Assembly (NCBI RefSeq): GCF_016545825.1
Contig: NC_052614.1
Span: forward strand, 34,442,072-34,506,071
Source: Eucalyptus grandis
Lineage: Eukaryota; Streptophyta; Magnoliopsida; Myrtales; Myrtaceae
Length of the DNA: 64,000 nt
Direction of reading: 5' to 3'
Shown one piece after another: positions 1 through 12,243 of this stretch. The stretch's first letter is position 1. Each line of letters starts with the position of its first letter. The notes under the pieces are model-generated. The model did not search any database. It saw only the letters and a program-made list of their open reading frames with translations, and was not told the origin of the DNA. Both the position numbers and the translations under genes were made by a program.

Positions 1-440
1 TGCAACAACTCTGCCATGTTGCATCAACACGCAACCCAGTCCTTTAAATGATGCATCACTATAGATCTCATATCTTCCAGGACCAGATGGAATCATCAAC
101 ACGAGTGCGGTAGTCAGCTTTTGCTTAAGCTCTTGGAAACTAAGCTCGCACTTATCTGTCCACACAAATTTCTCTTCCTTCTTCAGTAGTCGAGTCAACG
201 GCAAGGCTAATGCTAAAAATCCTTCCTCAAACCATCTGTAATACCCTGCTAAACCCATAAAGCTTCTGATCTCTATCACGGATCTCAGTCTTGGCCAACT
301 GATAACTACTTCAATCTTGGACAGGTCCACGGAGATTCCTTCACCTGAAATCATGTGACCTAGGAAAGTAACACGAGTCAACCAAAACTCGCACTTGCTA
401 AACTTAGCGTACAACTCATGACTCCTCAGAGTCTACAGTA

Positions 441-650
441 CCATCCACTGGGGGTTCGCCCCAGTGGCCACCCTTCCAACATGGAAGGGGGAGGTGAGGG
501 GTTCAAATCCCCACCTCCTCAGGGGGGGATGGTGGTAGGGACGCGTAAGTTTCGAGAGTGGGTTGCGACTCCCACGCCCTGCAAGAGGCAGGGCACAAGT
601 CTGCGAGTGAGTGTAGAGTAGAATTAGAGTAGGACTGACCAAAAAAAAAA
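441..650 (+). mobile_element. tRNA-derived SINE inserted in gypsy RT
   Basis: The RT reading frame stops matching at 650 and resumes below 440. Between them lies about 205 bp with an RNA polymerase III promoter layout: an A-box-like stretch at about 456-467 (TTCGCCCCAGTGG region) and a clean B box GGTTCAAATCC at 500-510. The B box sits in a GC-paired stem-loop like a tRNA T arm. The element ends in ten A's (641-650). Imperfect flanking repeats, TACCATCCA at 439-447 and TGCCATTCA at 651-659 (7 of 9 match), look like a decayed target-site duplication. I do not recognise the SINE family. The 5' boundary is uncertain by a few bases. Confidence 0.75.
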
Positions 651-820
651 TGCCATTCATGCTCCTCTGAACTTCTCGAATACACCATAATATCATCGAT
701 GAATACGATTACAAACTGATCCAGGTATACTTTGAACACTCGGTTCATCATATCCATAAAAGCAGCTGGGGCGTGCATCAAGCCAAACGGCATCACAATA
801 AACTCATAATGGTCGTATCA

Positions 821-3800
821 TGTGGCATCCCAAAAATTCAAGACAAGCTCTAAGGTGTATTAAAGCCCATAATTAGGTAATGAAATTACCTATGGTTTTT
901 GCTTTAGCCATTAGTATCCTCTTAAGACTAAGTGATATAGGCTTGCGTTCATGAGTTTTTAAATTAGTATTATAGGATAAATTAATGAGAATGATTTATT
1001 CTTGGCCATGTGAAATTTAAAATTTGAAATCTATAAAAGAAATAATTAAATATGAATAATTGAAAGTGAAATTGTGGGTTTAATTAGGTTGGGCCCTAGG
1101 CCCAATGGCTTGAGCTTTTGGTGGGCCGAATAGCCGGCCTAATTGAAGCCCAAGGGAGAGCGACCGTCGACCAAGGGGGGGGAGGAGTGGCCGGCCCACT
1201 TCTTCCAAGCCCAATCCAAGCCCAAGCCCATCTTGCATGAGCTTGGCCAAGTGGCAAAAAGAGGATTTCATGCATTGGCCATTGAGGGAGGCTACTAATC
1301 ATTACTAATTATTGTAGCTTAAGGGAAATAAAAGGGGGAGAGAGAGAGAGAGTGGCTGGTTGAATTCGGCCAAGCCAAAGAGAGAGAGAGGGAGTTGCAA
1401 GAGAGAGGAACCGAGGAGGAGGAGGAGCTCGCCCGTCGCCGCTCGCACGCCGTCCGTTTGTCGCCGGTGTGCCGTCCGTTTGCTGTCATCCGCTTGGTCA
1501 TAGAGGCAAGTTAGGATCGATTTCCACTCTTGCATGTGTGTCTTGCATGCGTGATTTGTTGGTAGTAGATCTCGGATGTTAGGGTAGGCAAAACCGAAGC
1601 TAGAACGTGACTTGTTCTTGAAAATGCATGCTGATTTCGTGTAAACCGCCTGACCCAGAAACTTGTGGAGGCTTGCATGCATGTTTCGAGTTGGATTTTG
1701 ACTTTGATTCCTTCATGAAAGTTGTATCCAACATCTTAAACTACAACATACTAAAATTTGGGATAAAATGGTGGATATTTAAGGGGTCCAACCCTCTTCC
1801 TACGAAGACACTAGATCTGGAACTGTTTTGCTGACCTTTTGGTAGTTTTGTGGGTTGTATGTCGATTTTTACAAAGAATCTCTGCTCAACTTCTTCATGA
1901 AACTTGTAGAGAACATCCTAAAGATTAAAATACTCAAATTTGAAGTAAAATGAGCAAGTGTAGCCTAGTGAATCGACTTACTCTTGAAGACTGTAAATCT
2001 GGAAACACGGTACTGGACACCCGAGAGTTCTTGGACCCATACGGTGACTATTATTTGGAAATTTGACTTAGATCCCTTAATAGAAGTTGTAGGGGACCTC
2101 TTGAAGTAAAACATATCCAAATTTCAGTGGAAAAGAAGAAGAATAAGTTGGTGAAAACTCGATATTTCGGAGATAGCTATACTGGACGTTTCGGTGCTAA
2201 CATCAGGAGCTTCGGATGCCTATAGAGAATTATCTAGAACGAATCTAGCCTAGATGTCTTCATGAAAAATATACTTTAGTATCTTAAATATAACCTGGTA
2301 AAATTTCATAATTTTCGGAGGTCGTTCTGGTATTTTAATCGAATTATTTCAAAGACTGCGCAATCTGTTTCTATCCGAAATTTGCATGCTGTATTTGTGT
2401 GAGTTATATCTTCTTGTGTGAAACTCTTTTGGGCATTTGTTCTTCATGAAATTTTTATCTTATTGTCTTGTCTATCACATGTCTTGATTTCATGATTTTT
2501 GAGAGGCATATGGATATTTAATTTAAATTTTTTCTAAAATGGTACAAGCTGGAATTTTGTAAACTTCGAAAAGGCATGAAATATAGACTATTTTAAATTG
2601 CATGGACTCCATGAATTGTATTGTTATGAGTGACTGTGTCTTGCTGCATGTATGATGATGATTTGAGATGCATGTATGAATTCAAGGATGAATATGATCT
2701 TGATTGCCATCACATCACATACCATGTTAAAATTGAACTATAATTAAAGATGAGAATTGGGATAAATGAGAAGGCCGTCGGAGGTGTGAGCCAACAATGC
2801 CCCAGGAGTGTCGGGATGCCTGGCTAGAAGGGTACGGCCGGTTGCCCAATGGCCTTGAATGGCCGGATACCGGAGGGTCCTCGGGAGTACTGAGAGGTAT
2901 CGAGATGCCCGGAGAGTGGGGGAGCTGGAAGCTCGGCAGGTATTGTGCCGAGGGATGCCTCGCGATGCCAGTTGGGGTGCGAGATGCCTGGCTAGAAGGG
3001 TACGGTCAGTTGCCCGGTGGCCTTAAATGGCTGAATGCCGGAGGGTCCTCATGATGCCAGTTGGGGTACGAAATGCCCGAAGAGTGGGGGAATCGGATGT
3101 CTGATTGTATCTTGGATACATGCGGGATGCAAACATTGATCCCGGGAAAGAAAAATGTGGCGGTCCAAAATGAAATTGAAATTGAATTATGCATGATGAT
3201 ATATGCATGACATGATGATGAGGACATATGCATGACATGATGAAGATGTTATATGCATGGATGCATGGCAATGATGATGGTACGTGTGATATGATGATGA
3301 TGTTATATGCATGGATACATGGCAATGATGATGGTACATGTGATATGATGATGATGTTATATGCATGGATGCATGGTAAAGATGATGATACATGTGAATT
3401 GATGATGGTAAGTGTATGGTATGATGGTAATGACTATATGATGATGTATGTACATGAGGTATTATGACATGTGCATGATACCAAGGTAAGTTGTGCATGG
3501 ATGCCTTAATGACATGTGATGCTATGATTGTGATGATTGTGTGGCATGATGCATTGAGTGGTTTATTGGTCCTTTACCTGCTGAGTGGTTGTACTCACCC
3601 CTTCGGGGACCAACATTTTAGATTAGCAGGATGCCGCTCCTTGCTGTCACGTGGGGCGTCTTTTACGATCTTCCTTCGGATATAGAGATCGAGTGTGTGG
3701 AGATCAACTGTCCCACCATTCCTAGACTGACATTTATTCGAGTTCATGCGATAGTGATGTACGATGTAGGCCTGGCTAAGGGCCCTGTCATTCAGGAGTT

Positions 3801-4311
3801 CATATCGGTTCATGTTCGATGAGATGGGGTAATGCGAGGGATGTTGCCGCCACCACCGCCTAACGCACCGGGATGGGTGTGAGGACCCGTGCGTGAGAAG
3901 TAGGAGCTGCAACTTTTTGGGATGATAGCCGACACTAGTAGATGGGAGATCTTGCGCGATAGACATAGTGGGTCGAGTGTTTCTTTTTGGGGATATGGCC
4001 GAGTGTGACTACATGTCCTAGCCTTTCTTTTGATGTACCGACCCAAGGAAACCCATCATGAAAAATATGTAAATAAAAGTGTCATGGCTTTATCTTTTCT
4101 TATGATGTTTAGTGGTGTGCAATTGTATCATGGTTGTTGGAGGGAGTGATGGCGATATTATATTTTGCTTCCGCTAATGAGTCACGCTGGGACCGTTTTA
4201 AAAAAAAAAATGTCTATGATTTACGACGCTTCTTCTAAGAGATGTAACTAGTGTTCCATTAGGTGTAACGTTAGGTGCCTATGGCGACCTAAGGTGGTTT
4301 GGGGTGCCACA
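821..4311. mobile_element. Solo LTR, 3.49 kb, inserted in gypsy RT
   Basis: It begins TGTGGCATCCCAAA and ends TTTGGGGTGCCACA, an inverted terminal match with TG...CA ends. It is flanked by a perfect 5-bp target duplication TATCA (816-820 and 4312-4316). Removing the element and one TATCA rejoins the RT codons of the surrounding gypsy element around the F-R-T-x-Y-D-H-Y-E-F motif. No gag, pol or internal pair of LTRs is visible, so a solo LTR left by LTR-LTR recombination is the simplest reading. It contains two arrays: a 168-bp direct duplication (copies at 2815 and 2983) and a 54-bp repeat (copies at 3245, 3299, 3353). The long ORFs in it are low complexity and not credible genes. Confidence 0.85.
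2797..3400. repeat. Tandem repeats inside the 821-4311 LTR
   Basis: Two units of about 168 bp start with GATGCCTGGCTAGAAGGGTA at 2815 and 2983. Further right, three 54-bp units share GATGTTATATGCATGGA at 3245, 3299 and 3353, surrounded by ATG/CATG-rich sequence to about 3480. Confidence 0.8.
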
Positions 4312-5037
4312 TATCAAGTACGAAATGCTGACTTCGAAATGTCCTATATTCTGATCCTCAACTGATGGTATCTTGTCCTCAGGTCCATTTAGATAATATT
4401 GACGCTCCTTGCAACTGATTAAACAAGTCATTAATCCTCAGCAATGGATAATTGTTCTTGATTGTCACCTGATTAAGCTGGCGATAGTCGATGCACAGGC
4501 GCAACGAACCATCTGTCTTCTTCACGAATAGAACCGATGCTCCCCAAGGCAATGCACTAGGATGTATGAATTCTTTATCCAACAATTCTTGCATCTGCAC
4601 CTTCAGTTATTTTAATTCCGACAACGCCATCCAGTAAGGGGCCTTAAAGATTGGCTTTGTCCCAGGGGCTAACTCAATCATGAACTCTATCTCCCTCTCT
4701 GCAGCAGACCTGGCAATTCCTTCGAAAACACGTTTGGAAACTTTTGGACTACTATGATGTCCTCAATTTTCAGCTCCTCAACTGTCATATCCACGACAAT
4801 TGCTAAGTAACATTGGCAACCCCCGTCTAACAATTGAGTTGCCTCAAGCGATGAGATTAAGGTAATCGAGGGTTCTCATCGACTTCCAATAAACTCGAAA
4901 CTTTCACCCGCTAACGAGTTAAACTTAATCGCTTTACAATAGCAGTCTATCTTAGCTCGTTGCTTAGTGAGCTAGTCCATGCCAATTATCACATCAAAAT
5001 CATACATGACTAGAACTATCAAATCTATCTTCCTCTC

Positions 5038-5292
5038 TCACTCACCAATCACTAACTTGCAACCAGGAGAACCCATCATAGACAACACCTTATCCTTTAA
5101 CGGTGTCGATAAACTAACCACTGACTCCAACAACTCAGAACTCAATCCTATCAGCTTAACAAATTGCTCAGCTATAAACGAATGAGTTGCACCAAGTTCG
5201 AATAAAGCATATACAACGTGGTCATTTAGCGAGACCATACCTGTGACCACATCAGGTGAGTCCTCGGTCTGTCCCCTAGTAATGGTGTACAC
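5038..5292 (-). pseudogene. Gypsy aspartic protease remnant
   Basis: A retropepsin-like segment of about 84 residues with the framework V.ALF-[active site]-GATHSFI...F..LIGL, typical of Ty3/gypsy protease just downstream of gag. The catalytic triad, normally D-S/T-G, reads E-L-G here, so the nucleophilic aspartate is absent and the enzyme would be dead. It lies between the CCHC knuckle at 5401-5442 and the RT start near 4600, the expected order on the minus strand. Confidence 0.75.
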
Positions 5293-5299
5293 CCTTCCT

Positions 5300-6600
5300 T
5301 AAGCCGGCGGCCTGTTTAATACACCCTGTGGCGCATCCGATATTCCTCGATTTTGACCCATCAATGGCGGCGGTAACTGCAGTCCCATTTGCCTTCTGGG
5401 ACAGTTCCTGGCCATGTGACCCTGTTGGCCACACACAAAACAAGCACTCGTCCTAGCAGGACATGGGGCTGGTCCATGTCATCTTTCGTAGGCACGACAC
5501 ACTCCATTCTGGTTTGACGCTGACTTTCCTATCCCACCCTTCCTGTTGGGTGGAACAGGATACCTTCCTCCAATCATCGGTCTCTTCCCAAATTGATTCC
5601 CATCTCGGTTAGAACTAAACCGTGACCCAGATGCGGCGGCTCGTTCATTCTAGTCTCTCTCTATCAGTTGGGTCAGTTCATACATGTCATTGTAGTTCTT
5701 CAAATTGAGTGGCACCAGTGGGCTTCTCACTTCCAGTCTGAGCTGAGCCCATCTTTGAACCTTCTAGCTCGGTATACCAGATCCTCAACCAATCTGGGGG
5801 TGTACTACGATAGCTCAGCGAACTTCGCTTCGTATTGATCTATTATCATCGTACCTTGGCAAAAGCGCTGAAATTCTGCCATCTTCAGTTCTCTGGCACT
5901 GTCAGAGAAGTACTTGCCGTTGAACACTTCGACAAAGGCGTTCCACTCTAGAACCACGCCTTCCGAGAATACTATTCCTCTGGTGACTCTCCACCCAGTG
6001 CTTGCAATACCCTACGGCTGATATATTGCAAGGACGACCTTCTCCTCTTTAGTGCACCTCAGCAGTGCAAATGCCTTCTCTAAATCTTGAATCCAGAGTG
6101 CTACAGCTTCAGGGTTTCTTGCCCCGATGAACCTTGGGGGGTTCAGCTTCAAAAACCGTTCAACTAGCTTATGCATCGGCCTTACAGTAATCATGTTCCC
6201 AGGTGGAACCTCTGCAGGTGCAGCAACAAGTGTGACAGCAACTGTGGCGGCGGCGGTGGCATCAGTAGCAACATTGGCAGCAGTAGTGGCGACTGCAATA
6301 ATGGCGACTGTAGCGGTGGCTGAAACAATGGCAGCAGCAACTTAACTCTGGGCCTGCTGCCCTACCACATTTCTAGGAGCCTCTAGCGCATGCATGATCC
6401 CGACGAATCTTAGATCATCAAGAGTTACTACTTCAGCACCAACAGGAAGCGATGCTACTCCACTAGCGCTAGCCTGAGCTAGTGCTGTACCACGACCTCC
6501 TCGGGTACCGACCCTCATCGGTGTCCTACCCCGAGTCGCAAGGCCTACTGCCCTCTTCCTAGAGTCGTCTGCTCCTAGTCACTCATCATGCAGATTCTAT
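5300..6600 (-). pseudogene. Gypsy gag remnant with CCHC zinc knuckle
   Basis: The capsid part at 6012-6194 reads FLKLNPPRFIGARNPEAVAL then WIQDLEKAFALLRC, the conserved gypsy gag start (pfam Retrotrans_gag family). A zinc knuckle C-x2-C-x4-H-x4-C (CFVCGQQGHMARNC) lies at 5401-5442. Frames are broken by several stops and shifts, so no continuous protein remains. An Ala/Thr/Val-rich repetitive stretch lies at about 6210-6340. Confidence 0.75.
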
Positions 6601-6754
6601 ACAAAAACCTGCTTTCCAATTCCACACTGAATTAGAAACTGAGTGACCACACAAACAAGTTACCAATCACCTATTAATCACATGCATCAGCATATTAAAA
6701 CGGCATTTCCTACTAATTATCCCATGACCCATCGCACCTTATCACTCCAAACAC

Positions 6755-6772
6755 TAACCTGCTCTAATACCA
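6755..6772 (-). other. Primer-binding site (tRNA-Met type)
   Basis: On the minus strand the LTR ends GGGTGTGACA, followed by a 12-base spacer and then TGGTATTAGAGCAGG. This resembles the usual plant PBS complementary to initiator tRNA-Met (TGGTATCAGAGC), with one change. It fixes the element's direction (minus) and marks 6785-9900 as the 5' LTR. Confidence 0.75.
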
Positions 6773-6784
6773 CTTAAATGGGGA

Positions 6785-9700
6785 TGTCACACCCTGAACT
6801 TTGAGCACGTGCGCATCTCTCTGTGGTCGATTAAATTTGCGACGTTTCTAGGACGCGTCGCCAACCTAATTCGTTCAAGCATATGTGGAAGCAAAACAAT
6901 AAACCCCTGACCGCAAACAGCATGGGATAGAAAAGCATGGCAACATTTCACAAAAGCCACACTCTTATAAAACAACTGGTTTAGGTACAAAACAAGTCTA
7001 GTCAAAATTCTACAAAAGGTTAGCTCTCAAAAAGAACCTGTCATACAACAAACTAGTTAGACATATACGCCGATCCTTCAAACTCCACCTCCACAGACTC
7101 CAGGCTTTGAATCCTCCACAACCACCATCTAAAGACTTGAAAAGTTAAGCCCACAACGGGATGAGACATTGTCTTAGTAAGTTCACCCCCTAAACCCCGA
7201 TTAAGAAGAAAATACACCTAAAGGTGGCCTAACCACACAATATAGAGAACTTACCTCGCCTCAATTCTCTCCTGCACGTTAGCACAATTCATATACACAA
7301 TGCATATAATCACAGCACACAACAATTGAAACGCCTCATCAACTCAATTAATCACAGGGGTCCCAATTATAAGGCCAAACCGTCATGACATGTCCTATAC
7401 CGTGCCACACAGTTTTGTCTCATAATCAGTTGCATCTAACTCAATCCATCACGCATTCCAATTGATAATTACGCCCCTCTAGGATATGGCCTACTCCCAA
7501 GTTCAATGGTCTACTAGCGTAGCCAGGCCTCGTGTCATCTCATTGAGCACGGCTATGTCTCTCAAAGACAACTTTCCTGAAGGAGTTTAGGTCCAAAATC
7601 TACTGCAACCCAAATCCCATATAGGGTAACGTTTGGCGTAAACGCTTGGGACGGGTTCTCTTAACTAACACACAACCATTCAATCTCGGCCCAGGACACC
7701 GTGCATTGCACTCAAATGCCTCAATTAAAATAGTGATCCTGCCCTATTTTCTTCGTAGTAAAAACGTCTAGAAAAATAGTCGTGTATGAGTACACGATCA
7801 GATCGAACCTTAAAAAGTTATATTCTTCTCTTTTAAAATCCCACTGTTTTATATAATATATAAAACCATTTTCGGTTTTAAAACCTAACACCTAGAACTT
7901 TCTAAATAAATATCAAAATTCACAAATTTTGGAATAATTGACCAAATTTCCAATCAGCACTCAATTTGCACAAATTAACATCCAATTGCATAAATTGAAC
8001 ACACCATTACAGTCGGCACAAAATTCCGATTATTGGCTATCTCGGTATAATTTTCGAAAAATATTAAATAATTAAATAATGACCAAAATTAATTAAATAA
8101 TTCAATTTAAATACCAAAAATGCTAACTTAGGCTGGAAATGCTTAATTAACTGCCTAAACAGGCCAAGAAAATTCCCGAACCTGTCTAGATAAATAGCAC
8201 ATCCTATCTAGGCCTTAATTAATCTAATCTAACCACCTAACATGCATAATTGAACAATTAAATCACCAATATAATCTAACTAACCACCTAATCTCTAATT
8301 AACTTAAGTTAATTACCCCATAAGTATAATTAACTCACTAAGTAGAGTTTAGCGAGTAAACTCACCGGAATAGCGAGCCGGTGAGTCCACAGCGACGACG
8401 GCGCGACGACAGCCAAAACTCAAGCTTACAATAGCTCCAACAGAGCTCAAACCAAGCTGAAAATGTTCCAAGGAAGCTCACGGTTGAGCTGGTCGAACTG
8501 CTTCGATTTTGATTCGAATGGGGTGCTGAGTCGTAGACATGAAGGTAAGAGGCAGGGAAGATCAGGGCTGCTTCGATGGAGATGGGTTGACACAGTAGTC
8601 AACAAACCGACTGAAGGAGCACTGGCCGAAGGAAGAGATGAAGATGGAAATGGGGGTGTTGGTGGGAACGCGCGCAGAAGCTAGGAAATCAGTGGAGTCA
8701 GTGTTAAGGGAAGCTGCGGGAATTGACCGAGTGGAAGGAGGTGTGGGCGATGGACGAGTGGCAACGTGAGAGGAGGGATGGAGGGCTTCAGTAGCAGAGG
8801 AGAAGAGAAATTGAGGGATTCGATCTCTGCTGGGTGAGAGAGAGAACAACATGGAGATGGGCTGCAGAATTCAAAGGAAAATAAATAAAAGAAAGCAGAA
8901 ACAGAAGGGATAAAAATGAAAGAGAAGCCGTGAAGATGGAGTCGGCGAGGTTGGCTTGCTTGAGAAGATTGGAAAAAGGGGGGCAAAGTCAAAGATAATT
9001 ATCTACTCAATTAAAGCTTGGTCCCCTAATACTTTCTTGCTTGATAAATCCACAAATAATCCATTTTGGTGCCAAATGTTGCAGCCCCCATGCCAACCTC
9101 CGAATTTCACAACTTTGGGCTTCAATTTTTTTACCAAATTCCCCAATTTCATGTCAATTTTTGCTGTGAAAGAAGCCTACACAATTTCCACAAGTTCCCT
9201 TAACCAAATATCTCAATAAGGAGACCAAAAATCCCTTCAATTTGGCCCATCCAAATTTCCTTCCTTTTTCGAACCGTCCGAATTGATTTTCCGTAAAAAT
9301 TTTGAGTTCACCAAAATTTCTTCAAAAGATGAGTCGACGTTCCTAAAATGAATCGTGATATGATAGAACTTTTAGTTTTTGAAATCGGGTTCAAATTCGC
9401 AGTTAATTTCAATTTGGCGCGATTTTAACATAACTTAACCTACCGGGTAGCTTTTATGAATTTTTAGTGCAATTGACCATTGGTCGATTATTTTCGAGCC
9501 ACATTGTACATCTTCAACACATTGACGACTTTCGATTGTCGTGAAAATCTTAAGGTTTCATATACAGACACAGAGTACAGAAAAGACAGAAAAATCGGTT
9601 TAGTGCCGTTCGACGAGAATTTTGCAATTAAATGGAATCACCTACACATTAATCGCATACCTCTGTTGAATCGACCTATCTCTAATCTCTAATCGATTTT

Positions 9701-9900
9701 GATAGTGCCGTAATGACCCTCGCAGATTAACACAGTCAAGCAGTCAATTCCTGGTCAATTTTGTTTAGATTCCTTAACGACTTCACCTGATAGGCTAGTT
9801 ATCTCATGAGTAGCCAACTCAAAGAAAATAACTATAGGTGCGTCGATGAAAAGCCCAACTTATTCGATTGAAAATAGAACCTGAAATTCAGAATGTCATA
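6785..9900 (-). mobile_element. 5' LTR of the gypsy element, 3116 bp
   Basis: On the plus strand it begins TGTCACACCCTGAA and ends TTCAGAATGTCATA, a decayed inverted terminal match. The 5' end on the minus strand would be TGTGACATTCTGAA-like. It adjoins the PBS at 6755-6772. The same LTR recurs at 48996-55219 (3117 bp without its insertion) and 49646-52747 (3102 bp), recognised by the shared GGTCGATTAAATT.GCGACG block near one end and TTAG.AAGTTCACCCCCTAAA near 7180. No host gene is present inside; ORFs around 8460-8990 are low complexity. Confidence 0.85.
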
Positions 9901-10425
9901 GACTTCATTTGTAAAAGACGATACTTGAATTTGATGAATGCATGAGATTCTTCAAGTGAGTGAATTTCCAAATATCTTGGTGGTGAACAAAGAAGTCTTT
10001 TATCCTTTGTTGATGGGTTTCCTTTAGACCTTGGTGGTGAACTTCTCTTCTTCCAAAATCCTTTATCATTGGCTAGTGTCTTGTCCTTTATGCCTTAATG
10101 GAAAACTTCATCTAACCAAAAGTCCTTAGTGGTGTTCCTTTAACGCTTGGTCATGAACTTAATCTTTTCCAACTTTTGTCCTTGACTAATAGCATGTCCT
10201 TTATGCCTCGGTAATCATAATCTATTATAAATCACATGGTCACTCAGAATTCATGTATCACGCATCAATTTAGTAAACAAGTTCAAGGTTAAACTTGTTT
10301 TGAGTGATTCATTCTACTATCCATCTCATTATTTCATTAAAAAAAATGGTTGATAAGGTTCCAAGAGGCTGACTTTGGAGCAAACCCAATAAAAAGTGTG
10401 AACATGCCTTAGAAGATCTTTAGAG
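9901..10425. repeat. Degenerate repeats, no gene seen
   Basis: A CTTGGTGGTGAAC-like phrase recurs loosely at 9977, 10032, 10095, 10126, 10148 and 10206 with irregular spacing, alternating with TCCTTTAT phrases. I see no coding signal. It may be old retroelement DNA. Confidence 0.4.
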
Positions 10426-10429
10426 ACAA

Positions 10430-10800
10430 ATGCAGCGCGTCTTTAACTTCCTAAAGAATCAGATGAGACAAGAGTAGCGAGAGAGACCCATTAATCGACC
10501 ACGCTGTTATGATCCAGATCCTCGTAAAAACTTTGGTAATGAATCCAACAACACTGGAGAAAACTCTAGTAATTTCGATTACTGAATTCAAAGGTGAAGA
10601 AGAGGAAAGTGTGAGGAGAATGACCATGAAGTCAAAACAAAGGACAGGAATTTGAGGGTAACCTCAATCCAGATAACTTTGTCAACTGGCTGCATGATAT
10701 CAAATGAGTATTTGATTTCCACTCGTGCTCAGACGAAAAGCGATGAAAGTTCCTTGTCTTGCTTTCAATTTGGAATTGAACGTCTTTGGAGATGTATGAT
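10430..10800 (+). pseudogene. Gypsy gag fragment
   Basis: In one plus-strand frame the sequence reads FEGNLNPDNFVNWLHDIK, stop, VFDFHSCSDEK, a close match to the gypsy gag phrase 'F.G.L.P..F..WL..(V/I)...F'. Upstream, an Arg/Asn-rich segment (PINRPRCYDPDPRKNFGNES) would be the usual gag linker. Stops interrupt every frame and no further pol domains follow. Confidence 0.6.
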
Positions 10801-11039
10801 TCTTAGATCCATAAGCAATTGTGAAAAGCATGTTCGACTTAACCTCTATTATTTTATTATTATATGTCGTTTGGCTCGGGTCAAGCATGCTTCCGTAGTG
10901 TTTCGATTTGGGTTGGTATCATGGGAACCCAACCTGAACCATTAACACCCCATGTAAATGGAAACATCCGTCACCGCCATTTGGCATTGTCTAGTGAAGC
11001 TGGAACCGCGAGCATTCTACCTCTCTGATCTCTGCACAT

Positions 11040-11556
11040 TGTGTGGCTATTGTGCCACTTTTGGTTTGTGGTTCAAAAGCGCCATCAAAATTAACCTTGA
11101 TCATGTCTGGTTCACTAGCACTTACTAAATGGACTTACCAGGACGATCACTGTCTCTTCGGCTCTGCAGGCGGAGTTCATGGCGCTGCTGATCACACTTC
11201 GCCATCTGCAACAAACCGGTCGACATCAAGATAAAGTCATCCTTGAATCAGATAGTTTGATTCTGGTGGAGGTGATCAATGAAATTACCTTGCTGCCGTG
11301 GGAGGTACAGTTAGTCTTTGCAGAGGCTCAGTTCTTACTGCGAAGCTTCTGTTGCGCTAGGGTTGTCCATTGTTGAAGGGGGGCTAATCGTGTAGCGGAC
11401 TGGGCCGCAAAGTTTCATAGAACAGGGGCTCTTTCTACCAAGTGGCCCATCTCGCCTCCCCCTCTGTTATTAGATCTTTTAACTGCTGATCTTTTAGCCG
11501 CAGGTTGTAATCCTTAGTTTTAATGAAAATCATTATGTTTCTGACCCAAAAAAAAA
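11040..11556 (+). mobile_element. 5'-truncated LINE, RNase H end plus poly(A)
   Basis: The plus strand encodes EFMALLITLRHLQQTG, then VILESDSLILVEVIN, and in another frame ANRVADWAAKF. This is the RNase H-like tail (RVT_3 type) found at the C-terminus of plant L1-type LINE ORF2. The reading shifts frame at least twice. After the stop (about 11515) comes a short 3' UTR and an A-rich tail at 11547-11556. The 5' part of the LINE is missing, as expected from truncated reverse transcription. I could not identify a clear target duplication. Confidence 0.7.
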
Positions 11557-12243
11557 ATTCCGAAGTTCTATTACCCTCCCATCAATTTTCTATAACATAT
11601 GCTCCTTTACCCGCTACATAGCAACCGAAGCGACCTCATAATGCGCAATTTTGTCTTACTTTTGCTTGCTTAGGATTGTTGACGTTTATTATTACTTTTT
11701 TTGTTTTTTTTTTCTTTGTGATCTTTGTATGCTCTATTGTTGGTTAATGAAATTATGTTTTGCATACAACATTATTCTTTTTTGCTAATGACAAAAAGGG
11801 GAGAATGGTATGAGTGAATCTTATGATTGGAGAACGGTCTTACGATAATATCTGTTGATGATATTAATAGATTATAGCACCTAAACAGGCAGTGTAATAT
11901 ACATCTTGTTAATAGTTCATATCAATTGATAATGCATTGTCTCTCAATGTTTGTCTTAAATCAAATTCATAATTATCTAATTTTATCCGTCATCTCTTCT
12001 ACATTATCATGAAATTGACTTTAAACTAGAAGTATGTGATTGTTCACTCATATCATTTGATAGTTCTAACTGTTTCTCTCTTTATTCATTGAAAAGATCT
12101 AGAAACATCGGTATCTGCTTGAATGGTCCTCATTGTCATTATCCTAATCTTTATAGCAAATCTTAACTTTACGTACAAAAATTTCAAAATTATTTATTAC
12201 CACATCTACAAGGTAATTATGTCATTCTAAGAAAGGGAGAAAT
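11557..12243 (+). mobile_element. Copia-type retrotransposon, 3' internal remnant
   Basis: AT-rich sequence without a readable pol domain. Purine-rich polypurine-tract-like strings occur at about 11793 (AAAAAGGGGAGAA) and right before the LTR (AAGAAAGGGAGAAAT, about 12229-12243). It is best read as the 3' end of the element whose LTR follows. Confidence 0.5.

Larger units (their letters stand above)
1..6784 (-). mobile_element. Ty3/gypsy retrotransposon, internal region, decayed and split by two insertions
   Basis: Reading leftwards on the minus strand from the LTR at 6785 there are a primer-binding site, gag (about 6600-5300), protease (about 5290-5040) and reverse transcriptase (4600-4317). 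RT resumes at 815 and runs to the window edge. RT shows LCIDYRQLN in 4379-4600, [13 protein letters not shown] and FIDDIMVYS in 690-796. In 1-430 it shows YAKFSKCEFW, GLAGYYRWFEEGF and the RT/RNase H junction YSDAS..GLGCVLMQ. A 3491-bp LTR (821-4311) and a SINE (about 440-650) interrupt it. Frameshifts and stops are frequent: TGA replaces an Arg codon next to the 821 insertion, and another stop sits in the VLQTLR region. The protease aspartate is also lost. Integrase and the 3' LTR lie beyond the window. The PBS spacing and long LTR suggest a chromovirus-like lineage, but integrase is not visible to prove it. Confidence 0.9.

Noticed and set aside
491..522. Functional tRNA gene at the B box
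   Set aside because: The B box and T-arm-like stem are present, but no full cloverleaf or acceptor stem can be drawn, and a poly(A) tail follows. It is a SINE.
821..4311. Full-length retrotransposon with internal genes
   Set aside because: No gag/pol, PBS or second LTR could be found between the ends.
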